Positions 8,412 through 17,023 of a stretch of 64,000 nucleotides of DNA are shown one piece after another. The notes beneath the pieces were generated by a model. The model had not been told where the DNA came from and ran no database searches. It saw nothing but the letters and a program-made list of their open reading frames with translations. Made by a program: the position numbers and the translations under genes. The DNA lies in assembly GCA_964513205.1 (NCBI GenBank), contig CAZELP010000006.1, positions 21,373-85,372 of the forward strand. The letters are read 5' to 3'. The stretch comes from JAGVJT01 sp964513205. GTDB taxonomy: Bacteria > Pseudomonadota > Gammaproteobacteria > Legionellales > Legionellaceae. Numbering within the stretch: position 1 is the first letter of the stretch; each line of letters begins with the position of its first letter.

Positions 8412-9473
8412 ATGGTTAATCTTACAAATTCTGTTTTTATGCGAAGTCTTCGTCGACAACCTGTGGAGCGTACACCAGTTTGGATTATGCGCCAAGCGGG
8501 TCGCTATTTACCTGAATATCGGGCCACGCGAGCGAAAGCCGGTAGTTTCTTGTCATTATGTAAAAATCCAGAACTTGCTTGTGAAGTCACATTACAGCCT
8601 TTACGTCGGTTTGGTTTGGATGCGGCGATTTTGTTTTCAGATATTTTGACCATTCCAGATGCAATGGGGCTTGGTTTATCTTTTGAAGAAGGAGAGGGGC
8701 CTTGTTTTGCGAATCCTATCCGATCGTGCGGCGCAATTGAAAAATTACCTCATCCTAAAGTGGCAGAGGAGTTGAGCTATGTCATGGACGCTGTTGCTTT
8801 AATTCGTGCATCTATGCCTGCAGACTTACCTTTGATTGGATTTTCTGGAAGTCCTTGGACATTGGCGTGCTATATGATAGAGGGTCGAGGAAGTCGAGAT
8901 TTTAAAGAAACTTTAAAATTTTTGTATGATTTCCCTGATGCGATGCATCAGTTGCTGTTAAAAATTACGACAACAGTGATTGATTATTTAACGCTGCAAG
9001 CACGCTCTGGTGCAAATGCTTTGATGGTGTTTGATACATGGGGGGGGTTATTGTCATCCCATCATTTTCAAGGGTTTTCTTGTGATTATTTATCTATGAT
9101 TGTCTCGGCATTAAAGTCGAATTGTCCCGATGTGCCCGTCATTTTGTTTACTAAGGGCGGAGGTCTATGGTTGTCTCATTTGGCTTCTACTGGATGTGAT
9201 GGCCTTGGACTAGATTGGACGTGTGACTTAAGCATGGCCAGAAAACAAGTGGGGAATACTGTGGCGCTTCAAGGAAATCTCGATCCTGCTGTGTTACGCG
9301 CATCAGAAAAAGTGATTCGAGCTGAGGTAGCGAAAGTACTCGAAGCCTATGGTCACGGTAGTGGTCATATTTTTAACTTAGGTCATGGCATCACACCAGA
9401 TATTCCACCTGAGCATGTAGCCGTGTTGGTCGAAGCGGTTCGTGAAATGAGCCCTGTGTATCATCTTGCTTGA
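8412..9473 (+). CDS. hemE: Uroporphyrinogen decarboxylase
   Basis: HemE (353 aa) removes four carboxyl groups from uroporphyrinogen III to give coproporphyrinogen III in heme synthesis. Signatures are PVWIMRQAGRYLPEYRATRA near the N-terminus (substrate-binding arginines), LFSDILTIPDAMG (essential Asp), GFSGSPWTLACYMIEG and GNLDPAVL; the tail carries FNLGHGITPDIPPEHV. Length is standard. It is a single gene, 51 bases from divergent folB. Its last 83 bases overlap the convergent DAHP synthase gene. Confidence 0.96.
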   Translation: MVNLTNSVFMRSLRRQPVERTPVWIMRQAGRYLPEYRATRAKAGSFLSLCKNPELACEVTLQPLRRFGLDAAILFSDILTIPDAMGLGLSFEEGEGPCFANPIRSCGAIEKLPHPKVAEELSYVMDAVALIRASMPADLPLIGFSGSPWTLACYMIEGRGSRDFKETLKFLYDFPDAMHQLLLKITTTVIDYLTLQARSGANALMVFDTWGGLLSSHHFQGFSCDYLSMIVSALKSNCPDVPVILFTKGGGLWLSHLASTGCDGLGLDWTCDLSMARKQVGNTVALQGNLDPAVLRASEKVIRAEVAKVLEAYGHGSGHIFNLGHGITPDIPPEHVAVLVEAVREMSPVYHLA

Positions 9474-10635
9474 CTAGCATTTTGGACAATACGGTTGCTA
9501 TTTCCAAAAACTGTTCGGCATTGAGACGAGGATCAACTGGGCTGTGATACGCTTTTTCTAGATTGTCTTCATTGAGCGCTTGCTTTCCACCGATGCATTC
9601 TGTCACATGTTCATGAGTCATTTCTAAATGCACTCCACCCAGGTGGCTATTGTATATTTGATGGAGACTAAAGGTCGCATGTAATTCTTCAATGATGGCT
9701 TCAATTGGACGTGTTTTTAATCCTTTTTTTGTTCGAATAGTGTTGCCATGCATGGGGTCACATGACCATGCGACAGGATAACCTTCTTCTTTGACTCGTT
9801 GAATTAATCTTGGGAGACAAGTTTCGACTTGTGATGCACCAAAACGTGTGATGAGTAAAATTCGTCCATTTTGTCGTGTCGGGTTTAATCGAGATAAGAC
9901 ATGACATAGCCACTCTGGTGTTGCATTTGGACCAATTTTGAGTCCAATGGGATTAGAAATTCCTCGAATAAACTCAATATGAGCGCCTTCTGGATCTTGT
10001 GTCCTGACTCCAATCCAGGGGAAATGAGTTGAACGTAAAAACCATTCTTCTGTATGGTCTTCATATCTTGTGAGTGCCTGTTCATACGCCAGATGCAGTG
10101 CTTCGTGGGAAGTGAAAAAAAGTGTTGATTGATGATATGCGTGAATGTCATTTAATGTCGATTGACTGTGATGGTAGCCATCGAGTAAACGAGTTGGATT
10201 AGGTGTTCTCGATGTTTGTGTAAACTCAAAGCCGTTGATCAAATCACCACGGTAGCTTGGCAATGTCAGATGGGCGTGTGTTTCTGTCGCCTCTGTTCGT
10301 GCTTTTGCAAATTGACCCGCCATTCGTCCAATTTGTACGATTTTTCGAAGAGACGATTTTCCCAGTAGTTGCGCAATTTTTTCAATTAACTCAAGCTTTT
10401 GATTCACGGTACTGCCTTGGAATGTTTCTGCGCATTCTCCAGCTTGAAGTAAGAACATTTTTTTTTGTTCGACCTGCTCAAGGCATGTCTTTAGTGCTCG
10501 AATTTCTTCAATACCAACAAGCGGGGGTAACTCCGTTAGCGTTTGTAGCACAACAGATTGAGCTTTTGTATCTGGGTAGATCACATGTTGTGCATGAGGA
10601 CGTTGAGTCCACGATGATGGAGACCAGCTTTCCAT
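9391..10635 (-). CDS. 3-deoxy-7-phosphoheptulonate synthase, class II
   Basis: This 414-aa enzyme condenses phosphoenolpyruvate and erythrose-4-phosphate, the first step of the shikimate pathway. It belongs to class II (plant/AroH-II type), shown by WSPSSW at the start, LLQAGECAETFQ (metal-binding Cys), IGRMAGQFAKAR, LPSYRGDLIN, LLITRFGASQVE, WSCDPMHGNT and GGVHLE. The ATG at 10635 gives the family-typical beginning; an upstream in-frame TTG at 10698 is rejected. The core ends near AEQFLEIATVLSKML. About 25 further residues are coded inside the antisense of hemE's end and look like a recent read-through tail. Confidence 0.93.
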   Translation of the reverse strand: MESWSPSSWTQRPHAQHVIYPDTKAQSVVLQTLTELPPLVGIEEIRALKTCLEQVEQKKMFLLQAGECAETFQGSTVNQKLELIEKIAQLLGKSSLRKIVQIGRMAGQFAKARTEATETHAHLTLPSYRGDLINGFEFTQTSRTPNPTRLLDGYHHSQSTLNDIHAYHQSTLFFTSHEALHLAYEQALTRYEDHTEEWFLRSTHFPWIGVRTQDPEGAHIEFIRGISNPIGLKIGPNATPEWLCHVLSRLNPTRQNGRILLITRFGASQVETCLPRLIQRVKEEGYPVAWSCDPMHGNTIRTKKGLKTRPIEAIIEELHATFSLHQIYNSHLGGVHLEMTHEHVTECIGGKQALNEDNLEKAYHSPVDPRLNAEQFLEIATVLSKMLVKQDDTQGSFHEPLRPTRLHAQVEYLV

Positions 10636-10720
10636 GGTGTAAATCGGTGTGTGGCGAAAATCAATGGTGATTATGCAACGCTTGAAAATGGGGTGCAAGC
10701 AAAATATATGGATTTACCCC

Positions 10721-10749
10721 CTTGATTTTTAAATCAAGTGTCCCCAGAT
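10721..10749 (+). promoter_or_regulatory. Sigma-32 heat-shock promoter of grpE
   Basis: CTTGATT (10721-10727), a 14-base spacer and CCCCAGAT (10742-10749) fit the RpoH consensus CTTGAAA-N13/15-CCCCATNT closely. It lies 31 bases before the grpE ATG. The -35 box and spacer form a perfect inverted repeat, CTTGATTT-TT-AAATCAAG (10721-10738). Confidence 0.85.
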
Positions 10750-10751
10750 GT

Positions 10752-10767
10752 AGAAAATCGATTTTCT
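10752..10767 (+). repeat. Perfect 16-base palindrome in the grpE leader
   Basis: AGAAAATCGATTTTCT is its own reverse complement and falls at the expected transcription start and leader of grpE, just before the ribosome binding site (GGGAG, 10768-10772). It is not the CIRCE element. It could be an operator or, in RNA, a hairpin next to the ribosome binding site. A longer alternative pairing joins CCCAGA (10743-10748) with TCTGGG (10765-10770). Confidence 0.6.
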
Positions 10768-10780
10768 GGGAGTAATTAAA

Positions 10781-11368
10781 ATGGGTGATTGGGAAAAAAT
10801 TAAGGCTGAGCATGAATTAGAGGAACAAGAAGAAGCGTTGGCGAACGCGGCTAAAGCAGAAGACACAAATCAGACCGCAGAAGAACAACCTTCTTTGGGA
10901 CATCCTTCTTATCGTGAGCTTGAAGACAAGTTGACTGCTTCAGAACAAAAAGCCCATGAGAATTGGGAAAAGCTGGTGCGTTCAATTGCCGAAGTTGAAA
11001 ATATTCGAAGACGTGCAGAACGTGATATTGCGAATGCACATCGTTATGGAATAGAAAAATTCGTGAATAACCTTTTGCCTGTTGCTGATAGCCTAGAGCA
11101 AGCAATTGTACTTGCAGAAAAGCAAGGAGACATGCCTTTACATGAAGGTTTATTGTTGACAATGAAATTGTTTTTGGAGTCATTGGCAAAAGCAGATGTG
11201 AAGCAAATTGACCCGACTGGCTGTCCTTTTGATCCACAACAACATGAGGCGATGTCAATCCAGCCGGATCCCAGTGTGGCTCCTAACACTGTATTGACTG
11301 TTTTCCAGAAGGGATACGTATTGAATGACCGTGTTATTCGTCCTGCGCGTGTTATTGTTTCAAAATAA
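10781..11368 (+). CDS. grpE: Nucleotide exchange factor GrpE
   Basis: GrpE (195 aa) releases ADP from DnaK. It has an acidic N-terminus and a long helical region (about residues 38-95, containing ENWEKLVRSIAEVENIRRRA). The C-terminal beta domain ends with the family signature GYVLNDRVIRPARVIV. It is the first gene of the grpE-dnaK-dnaJ heat-shock cluster and sits directly behind an RpoH-type promoter. The ribosome binding site is GGGAG. Confidence 0.95.
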   Translation: MGDWEKIKAEHELEEQEEALANAAKAEDTNQTAEEQPSLGHPSYRELEDKLTASEQKAHENWEKLVRSIAEVENIRRRAERDIANAHRYGIEKFVNNLLPVADSLEQAIVLAEKQGDMPLHEGLLLTMKLFLESLAKADVKQIDPTGCPFDPQQHEAMSIQPDPSVAPNTVLTVFQKGYVLNDRVIRPARVIVSK

Positions 11369-11380
11369 ATGTAGGTTGGG

Positions 11381-11408
11381 GTTGAAATATCAAAATAATT
11401 CCCTATAT
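11381..11408 (+). promoter_or_regulatory. Second sigma-32-like promoter, upstream of dnaK
   Basis: GTTGAAA (11381-11387), a 13-base spacer and CCCTATAT (11401-11408) match the RpoH consensus at 6 of 7 and at all but one of the fixed -10 positions. It lies in the 85-base grpE-dnaK gap, 45 bases before the dnaK ATG, so dnaK can be induced separately from grpE. Confidence 0.72.
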
Positions 11409-11453
11409 GAGATTTATAACGATTAAATAGAAATTAATTTGGAGCAAAAAATT

Positions 11454-13394
11454 ATGGCATCACCAATCATTGGTATCGACTTAGGTACAACAAACTCTTG
11501 TGTGGCTATTATGGAGGGTAACACTCCTCGAGTCATCGAAAATGCTGAGGGACATCGCACGACACCTTCGATTGTTGCATTCACAAATGATGATGAAGTG
11601 TTAGTCGGACAAGCCGCAAAGCGTCAGGCTGTGACAAACCCTGATAATACTTTGTATGCAATCAAACGTCTTATTGGACGACGTTTTGATGACGCTGTTG
11701 TGCAAAAAGACATTAAAATGGTTCCTTACGAAATTATGAAAGCTGATAATGGTGATGCGTGGGTTCGTGTAAAAGGACAAGAAAAAGCACCACCTCAAGT
11801 TTCTGCCGAAGTTTTGCGTAAAATGAAAAAAACAGCAGAAGATTATCTAGGAAAAGAAGTGACTGAAGCAGTGATCACCGTTCCTGCTTATTTCAATGAC
11901 TCTCAACGTCAAGCAACAAAAGATGCGGGTCGTATTGCGGGTCTTGAAGTAAAGCGAATTATCAATGAGCCTACCGCTGCAGCACTTGCTTATGGTATGG
12001 ACAAAAAACGCGGTGATTCAGTTATCGCAGTTTATGACTTAGGAGGCGGTACATTTGATGTTTCAATCATTGAAATCGCAGAAGTTGATGGTGAGCATCA
12101 ATTTGAAGTATTGGCTACAAATGGTGATACATTCCTTGGTGGTGAAGATTTCGACTTGGCTTTGATTGAGTATTTAGCTGCTGAGTTTAAAAAAGACACA
12201 GGCATCGATTTGCACAATGATCCATTGGCGCTTCAACGTTTGAAGGAAGCGGCTGAGAAAGCAAAAATAGAGCTTTCTTCTTCTCAGCAAACAGATGTTA
12301 ATCTGCCTTACATTACTGCCGACTCTACAGGGCCAAAACATTTGGCACTTAAATTGACTCGGGCAAAACTTGAGTCTTTGGTTGAAGATTTGGTGCAACG
12401 CACAATTGCTCCTTGCAAAACAGCATTAAAAGACGCCAAACTGACAATCAGCCAGATCGACGAAGTGATTCTTGTTGGTGGTCAAACTCGTATGCCATTG
12501 GTCCAAAAAGTAGTAGAAGAATTTTTTGGTAAAGAACCACGACGAGATGTGAACCCTGACGAAGCTGTTGCAGTCGGTGCTGCAATTCAAGCGGCGGTTT
12601 TATCGGGTGATGTGAAAGATATCTTGTTGCTGGATGTGACGCCATTGTCACTTGGTATCGAAACTTTGGGTGGCGTGATGACAAAACTCATTGAGAAAAA
12701 TACCACTATCCCAACAAAAGCGAATCAAGTGTTCTCAACAGCTGAGAACAACCAAACTGCAGTGACTGTTCACGTGCTTCAAGGTGAGCGAGAGCAAGCT
12801 TCAGCAAATAAATCTTTAGGTCGTTTTGACTTGACGGATATTCCACCTGCACCACGTGGCGTACCTCAAATTGAAGTAACTTTTGACATCGACGCCAATG
12901 GTATTTTGAACGTATCGGCAAAAGACAAGGCTTCAGGAAAAGCTCAATCTATCGTGATCAAAGCATCTAGCGGATTAAGTGAAGAAGAAATCAACGCAAT
13001 GGTCAATGATGCCAAAGCTCATGAAGAAGATGACAAGAAATTTAAAGAACTTGCCGAATTACGAAATCAGGCTGATAACATGGTACATAGCACTGAGAAG
13101 TCTTTGAAAGATCTTGAAAAAGAACTGACTGAAGAAGAAAAAACAAGTACTGAATCTGCCATTGCTGCATTGAAAGAGGCGCTTAAAGCGAATGATAAAG
13201 CAGATATAGAAGCGAAGTTGAATGCATTGACGGAAATTTCTGGTAAAATGGCCGAGCGTGTTTATGCACAAAAGTCTGCCAGTGAGCAAGCTCAAGCGGC
13301 AGCTGGTGGTGCGACTGATTCAAATGCACATCCTAAAGATGATGGTGTTGTGGATGCTGAGTTTGAAGAAGTGAAAGATGACGATAAGAAGTAA
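11454..13394 (+). CDS. dnaK: Chaperone DnaK (Hsp70)
   Basis: DnaK (646 aa) is the ATP-driven Hsp70 chaperone. The ATPase domain (about residues 1-380) shows IGIDLGTTNSCVAI, VPAYFNDSQRQATKDAG, IINEPTAAALAYG and VYDLGGGTFDVSI. The substrate domain contains LLLDVTPLSLGIETLGGVMT, and the C-terminal lid is charged with an Asp/Glu-rich end (DAEFEEVKDD). The ATG at 11454 follows GGAG by nine bases; the in-frame TTG at 11439 is rejected. It lies between grpE and dnaJ, and a strong hairpin separates it from dnaJ. Confidence 0.98.
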   Translation: MASPIIGIDLGTTNSCVAIMEGNTPRVIENAEGHRTTPSIVAFTNDDEVLVGQAAKRQAVTNPDNTLYAIKRLIGRRFDDAVVQKDIKMVPYEIMKADNGDAWVRVKGQEKAPPQVSAEVLRKMKKTAEDYLGKEVTEAVITVPAYFNDSQRQATKDAGRIAGLEVKRIINEPTAAALAYGMDKKRGDSVIAVYDLGGGTFDVSIIEIAEVDGEHQFEVLATNGDTFLGGEDFDLALIEYLAAEFKKDTGIDLHNDPLALQRLKEAAEKAKIELSSSQQTDVNLPYITADSTGPKHLALKLTRAKLESLVEDLVQRTIAPCKTALKDAKLTISQIDEVILVGGQTRMPLVQKVVEEFFGKEPRRDVNPDEAVAVGAAIQAAVLSGDVKDILLLDVTPLSLGIETLGGVMTKLIEKNTTIPTKANQVFSTAENNQTAVTVHVLQGEREQASANKSLGRFDLTDIPPAPRGVPQIEVTFDIDANGILNVSAKDKASGKAQSIVIKASSGLSEEEINAMVNDAKAHEEDDKKFKELAELRNQADNMVHSTEKSLKDLEKELTEEEKTSTESAIAALKEALKANDKADIEAKLNALTEISGKMAERVYAQKSASEQAQAAAGGATDSNAHPKDDGVVDAEFEEVKDDDKK

Positions 13395-13401
13395 TTTCCT
13401 G

Positions 13402-13434
13402 TATGCGCGAACGCAAACATGCGTATCGCGCATA
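13402..13434 (+). other. Strong hairpin between dnaK and dnaJ
   Basis: TATGCGCGA (13402-13410) pairs with TCGCGCATA (13426-13434). Inside it ACGCA (13411-13415) pairs with TGCGT (13420-13424) around an AACA loop, leaving one bulged A (13425). That is 14 base pairs, followed by ACTTTT. The short T-run suggests a partial terminator or an RNA processing/stability element that lowers dnaJ relative to dnaK. Confidence 0.7.
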
Positions 13435-13461
13435 ACTTTTACGATTTAGTGCGAGCATTTA

Positions 13462-14595
13462 ATGCAACAAGAAGATTATTACAAACTCCTGGGTGTTGAT
13501 AAAACAGCAAGCGATGCAGAAATCAAAAAAGCATTTCGAAAATTAGCCATGAAACATCATCCAGATAGAAATGCTGGAAATGAAGAATCTGAAGAAATGT
13601 TCAAACAGATTCAACAAGCCTATGCGGTATTGTCTGATCCTGAAAAACGTGCGGCTTATGACCGTTTTGGTCATGCAGGTGTAAATGGTCCTGGTGGCGC
13701 CAGCGGTTTTGGCGGTTTCGGTGGTTTTGGTGATGTATTTGAAGATATTTTTGAAAACATTTTTACTGGAGGACGTACCGGTGGCCATCGTTCGCGTGCT
13801 GAGCGAGGCTCTGATTTACAATTAACTGTTCAGTTGACTCTTGAAGAAGTAGCCGCAGGCAAGCAAGTTGAACTGAGTGTTCCTCGTCATGTCAATTGTA
13901 AAACTTGCGAGGGTTCAGGTGCCAAAAAAGGTACTACTCCAAAAACTTGTGATACCTGTCAGGGTATGGGGCAAGTTCGAATACAGCAAGGTTTCTTTTC
14001 TATTCAACAAACTTGCCCTGATTGTCGAGGGGAAGGTGCTCGCATTAGCGAATACTGTGGTGATTGCCGTGGTGAAGGCCGTGTTCGAGAAACAAAAACG
14101 CTTACCGTCAAAATACCGGTTGGTGTAGATGATGGTGACAGAGTTCGTTTGAGTGGTGAAGGCGAAGCGGGTATTCATGGAGGTCCTTCTGGTGATCTTT
14201 ATGTTCAAATACAGTTAAAATCACATCCTATTTTTAAGCGTGATGGAACCGATTTACATTGTGAGGTGCCAATCGGATTTACGACAGCGGCTTTGGGTGG
14301 TTCAATAGAAGTGCCAACTTTAGATGGTCGTGTGACACTTAAGATTCCATCTGAAACTCAAACAGGCAAGCCATTTCGTGTCCGTGGTAAAGGAATTAAA
14401 TCGATTCGTAGTCACGGGCCTGGTGATTTAATTTGTCACGTTGTGGTTGAAACACCAGTAGCTTTGTCAAAAGAGCAAAAGGCTTTGCTTGAGAAGCTAC
14501 AAGAGTCTTTAGATAACAGCAAAGAGACGCATTCTCCAAAGTCAAACTCTTGGTTTGCTGGAGTGAAACAATTTTTCGAGGATATGAAATTTTGA
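13462..14595 (+). CDS. dnaJ: Chaperone DnaJ (Hsp40)
   Basis: DnaJ (377 aa) is the co-chaperone that stimulates DnaK ATPase and delivers substrates. The J domain covers about residues 4-70 with HPD at 33-35. A Gly/Phe-rich region follows (about 74-105). Four zinc repeats come next (CKTCEGSG, CDTCQGMG, CPDCRGEG, CGDCRGEG), then the C-terminal peptide-binding domains. It is a full-length type I DnaJ. Its stop codon overlaps the carA ATG by one base (TGATG), so carA is translationally coupled to the heat-shock cluster. Confidence 0.97.
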   Translation: MQQEDYYKLLGVDKTASDAEIKKAFRKLAMKHHPDRNAGNEESEEMFKQIQQAYAVLSDPEKRAAYDRFGHAGVNGPGGASGFGGFGGFGDVFEDIFENIFTGGRTGGHRSRAERGSDLQLTVQLTLEEVAAGKQVELSVPRHVNCKTCEGSGAKKGTTPKTCDTCQGMGQVRIQQGFFSIQQTCPDCRGEGARISEYCGDCRGEGRVRETKTLTVKIPVGVDDGDRVRLSGEGEAGIHGGPSGDLYVQIQLKSHPIFKRDGTDLHCEVPIGFTTAALGGSIEVPTLDGRVTLKIPSETQTGKPFRVRGKGIKSIRSHGPGDLICHVVVETPVALSKEQKALLEKLQESLDNSKETHSPKSNSWFAGVKQFFEDMKF

Positions 14596-15764
14596 TGAAA
14601 ACCCATTCACCTGCGTTACTTGTACTTGCTGATGGTACAATTTTTAGAGGACGATCGGTCGGTGCTGAAGGTCATACTGTAGGTGAATTGGTTTTTAACA
14701 CAGCCATGACAGGCTATCAAGAGATGCTGACCGACCCATCTTACACGGAGCAAATTGTCTTATTGACTACGTCGCATGTGGGGAATACCGGTTGTAATTT
14801 GGATGATGATGAATCAACTCGTGTGTGGGCCTCGGGGCTCGTCATGCGTGAGATGAGTGAATGTGCCACACATAGCCGAAGTGAGATTCATTTCTCAGAT
14901 TGGTTGAAAAAGCATAAGGTTGTGGCTATTTCTGATATTGATACCAGAGCGTTAACTTTACATTTGCGTGAGATTGGTGCTCAAAATGCGTGTATCACAA
15001 CACATCACTCACCTGAAGATGCTCAAGTTTTAGCAGAAGCCATGCCGAGTTTAAAAGGTCGTGATTTAGCTCGTGTGGTGACGCGCAGCACAATTGAACG
15101 TTGGCACGAAGGTTTGGGAAAATGGGGAAATATCTCAACTCCTTTAAGTTGGCATGTTGTGGTATATGATTTTGGTGTAAAGCACTCCATCTTGAAAATT
15201 TTATATGATCTAGGATGCCATATTACAGTTGTTCCCGCAGAAACAAATCCGAAAGATGTATTGGCACTTAATCCAGACGGAATTTTGCTCTCGAATGGTC
15301 CTGGTGATCCTGCCGCCTGCACTTATGCCATTGATGCAGCTAAAATTTTTATGGATGCAGATATACCGCTTATGGGAATTTGTCTTGGATTTCAAATTTT
15401 AGCGTTGGCTGCTGGGGCTGATGTTTTTAAAATGAAATTTGGACATCATGGAGCCAACCATCCGGTGATCGAAACGAAAGGACAAAAAAGGGTGTTTATC
15501 ACCAGTCAAAATCATGGGTTTGCGGTAGATGAAAACTCTCTACCTTCACATTTTATTGTGACACATCGATCGTTATTTGATGGAACCTTGCAAGGGATAC
15601 AGCATGCTGAAAAGCCTGTATTTGGATTTCAAGGGCATCCAGAAGCCAGTCCAGGTCCTCATGATGCGATGTGTTTGTTTGAACAGTTTATTGCATTGAT
15701 GCGCGACAGGCGCGACCTATCGTCTGCATCGCTTGTATTGTCTAAAGGAGAAATGTCGTTGTGA
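14595..15764 (+). CDS. carA: Carbamoyl-phosphate synthase small subunit
   Basis: CarA (389 aa) is the glutamine amidotransferase subunit that feeds ammonia to CarB for carbamoyl phosphate (arginine and pyrimidine synthesis). The N-terminal domain shows LADGTIFRGRSVGAEG and FNTAMTGYQEMLTDPSY. The class I amidotransferase domain has SNGPGDPA, the nucleophile Cys in GICLGFQI, and the His/Glu pair in FGFQGHPEASPGP. The ATG overlaps the dnaJ stop by one base. carB is not next to it but 3.8 kb downstream; metK follows with an overlap. Confidence 0.96.
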   Translation: MKTHSPALLVLADGTIFRGRSVGAEGHTVGELVFNTAMTGYQEMLTDPSYTEQIVLLTTSHVGNTGCNLDDDESTRVWASGLVMREMSECATHSRSEIHFSDWLKKHKVVAISDIDTRALTLHLREIGAQNACITTHHSPEDAQVLAEAMPSLKGRDLARVVTRSTIERWHEGLGKWGNISTPLSWHVVVYDFGVKHSILKILYDLGCHITVVPAETNPKDVLALNPDGILLSNGPGDPAACTYAIDAAKIFMDADIPLMGICLGFQILALAAGADVFKMKFGHHGANHPVIETKGQKRVFITSQNHGFAVDENSLPSHFIVTHRSLFDGTLQGIQHAEKPVFGFQGHPEASPGPHDAMCLFEQFIALMRDRRDLSSASLVLSKGEMSL

Positions 15765-16918
15765 CTTCATCGTATGTATTCACATCCGAATCTGTTTCGG
15801 AAGGTCACCCAGATAAAATTGCAGATCAAATCTCAGATGCGATTTTGGATGCAATCTTGACCCAAGATCAACGCGCGCGTGTCGCGTGTGAGACTTATGT
15901 CAAGACTGGCATGGTTTTAGTCGGTGGAGAGATCACAACTCATGCATGGGTTGATGTAGAAGACATTACGCGTAGCGTGATTCGTGATATAGGGTATAAC
16001 CATTCTGAAATGGGATTTGATTGGAAATCTTGCGCTGTTTTGTCTGCTATTGGTAAACAGTCACCGGATATTGCTCAAGGTGTTGATAATGAACAAACTC
16101 ACCAGTTGGGTGCGGGTGATCAGGGGCTGATGTTTGGTTATGCGACCAATGAAACTGAACATTACATGCCGGCCCCAATCGCTTATGCACATCAATTAAT
16201 GGCACGGCAATCTTATCTCCGAAAAAATGGAGTTTTACCTTGGCTTCGTCCAGATGCAAAGTCTCAGGTCACTTTAAATTATGTCGATAAAAAACCAGTT
16301 TCTGTGAATACAGTTGTGCTTTCCACACAACACGCTCCAGAAATTGATCACAAAAATTTAGTAGAAGCGGTCATTGAGGAAATTATTAAACCGACTTTAC
16401 CGGCAGAATGGCTCACAAAAGACACACGCTATTTTGTAAATCCGACAGGTCGTTTTGTGATAGGCGGTCCTTTGGGGGATTGTGGTTTGACCGGTCGTAA
16501 AATTATTGTGGACACATACGGCGGAATGGCGCGGCATGGGGGAGGATGTTTTTCGGGAAAAGATCCGTCAAAAGTCGATCGTTCTGCAGCTTATGCAGCA
16601 AGATATGTTGCAAAAAATATCGTTGCGGCCGGCCTCGCGGAGCAGTGTGAGATACAAATCTCTTATGCTATTGGTGTTGCTGAACCGACTTCAATATTTA
16701 TTGAAACTTTTGGAACGGGATTACTACCGACGGAAGAGTTGATTCGTTTGGTGAACACACATTTTGATCTGACTCCACAAGGAATTATTGATCATCATGA
16801 CTTGCTAAGACCTATCTATAGAAAAACAGCCACGTTAGGTCATTATGGGCGAGAAGAGTTTCCTTGGGAAAGATTAGATAAAGTGGATGTCCTCAGAAAC
16901 TGTCTCCACGATCGTTAA
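15761..16918 (+). CDS. metK: S-adenosylmethionine synthase
   Basis: MetK (385 aa) makes S-adenosylmethionine from ATP and methionine. Family motifs are FTSESVSEGHPDKIADQ at the start, GAGDQGLMFGYA in the middle and GGGCFSGKDPSKVDRSAAYA, with a normal C-terminal end. The start is GTG at 15761, overlapping the carA stop by four bases (GTGA), with GGAG upstream. No SAM riboswitch-like leader is possible here because there is no gap. The linkage carA-metK ties SAM synthesis to the dnaJ transcript. Confidence 0.96.
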   Translation: MTSSYVFTSESVSEGHPDKIADQISDAILDAILTQDQRARVACETYVKTGMVLVGGEITTHAWVDVEDITRSVIRDIGYNHSEMGFDWKSCAVLSAIGKQSPDIAQGVDNEQTHQLGAGDQGLMFGYATNETEHYMPAPIAYAHQLMARQSYLRKNGVLPWLRPDAKSQVTLNYVDKKPVSVNTVVLSTQHAPEIDHKNLVEAVIEEIIKPTLPAEWLTKDTRYFVNPTGRFVIGGPLGDCGLTGRKIIVDTYGGMARHGGGCFSGKDPSKVDRSAAYAARYVAKNIVAAGLAEQCEIQISYAIGVAEPTSIFIETFGTGLLPTEELIRLVNTHFDLTPQGIIDHHDLLRPIYRKTATLGHYGREEFPWERLDKVDVLRNCLHDR

Positions 16919-17023
16919 ACTAGGGTTACCAATCAACAGAGCCTAAACAGTATTGCATCCAGTTCTCAAAAAAGTGTTGATAGGGTAAGATAACGTAGTT
17001 CAGATGATCAAGGAGAATCACTG

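Noticed and set aside
10636..10698. TTG start extending the DAHP synthase by 21 residues
   Set aside because: Class II enzymes start directly before WSPSSW; the extension has no family similarity.
16919..17023. SAM riboswitch or other leader near metK
   Set aside because: metK overlaps carA, leaving no room upstream, and the downstream gap shows no such fold.
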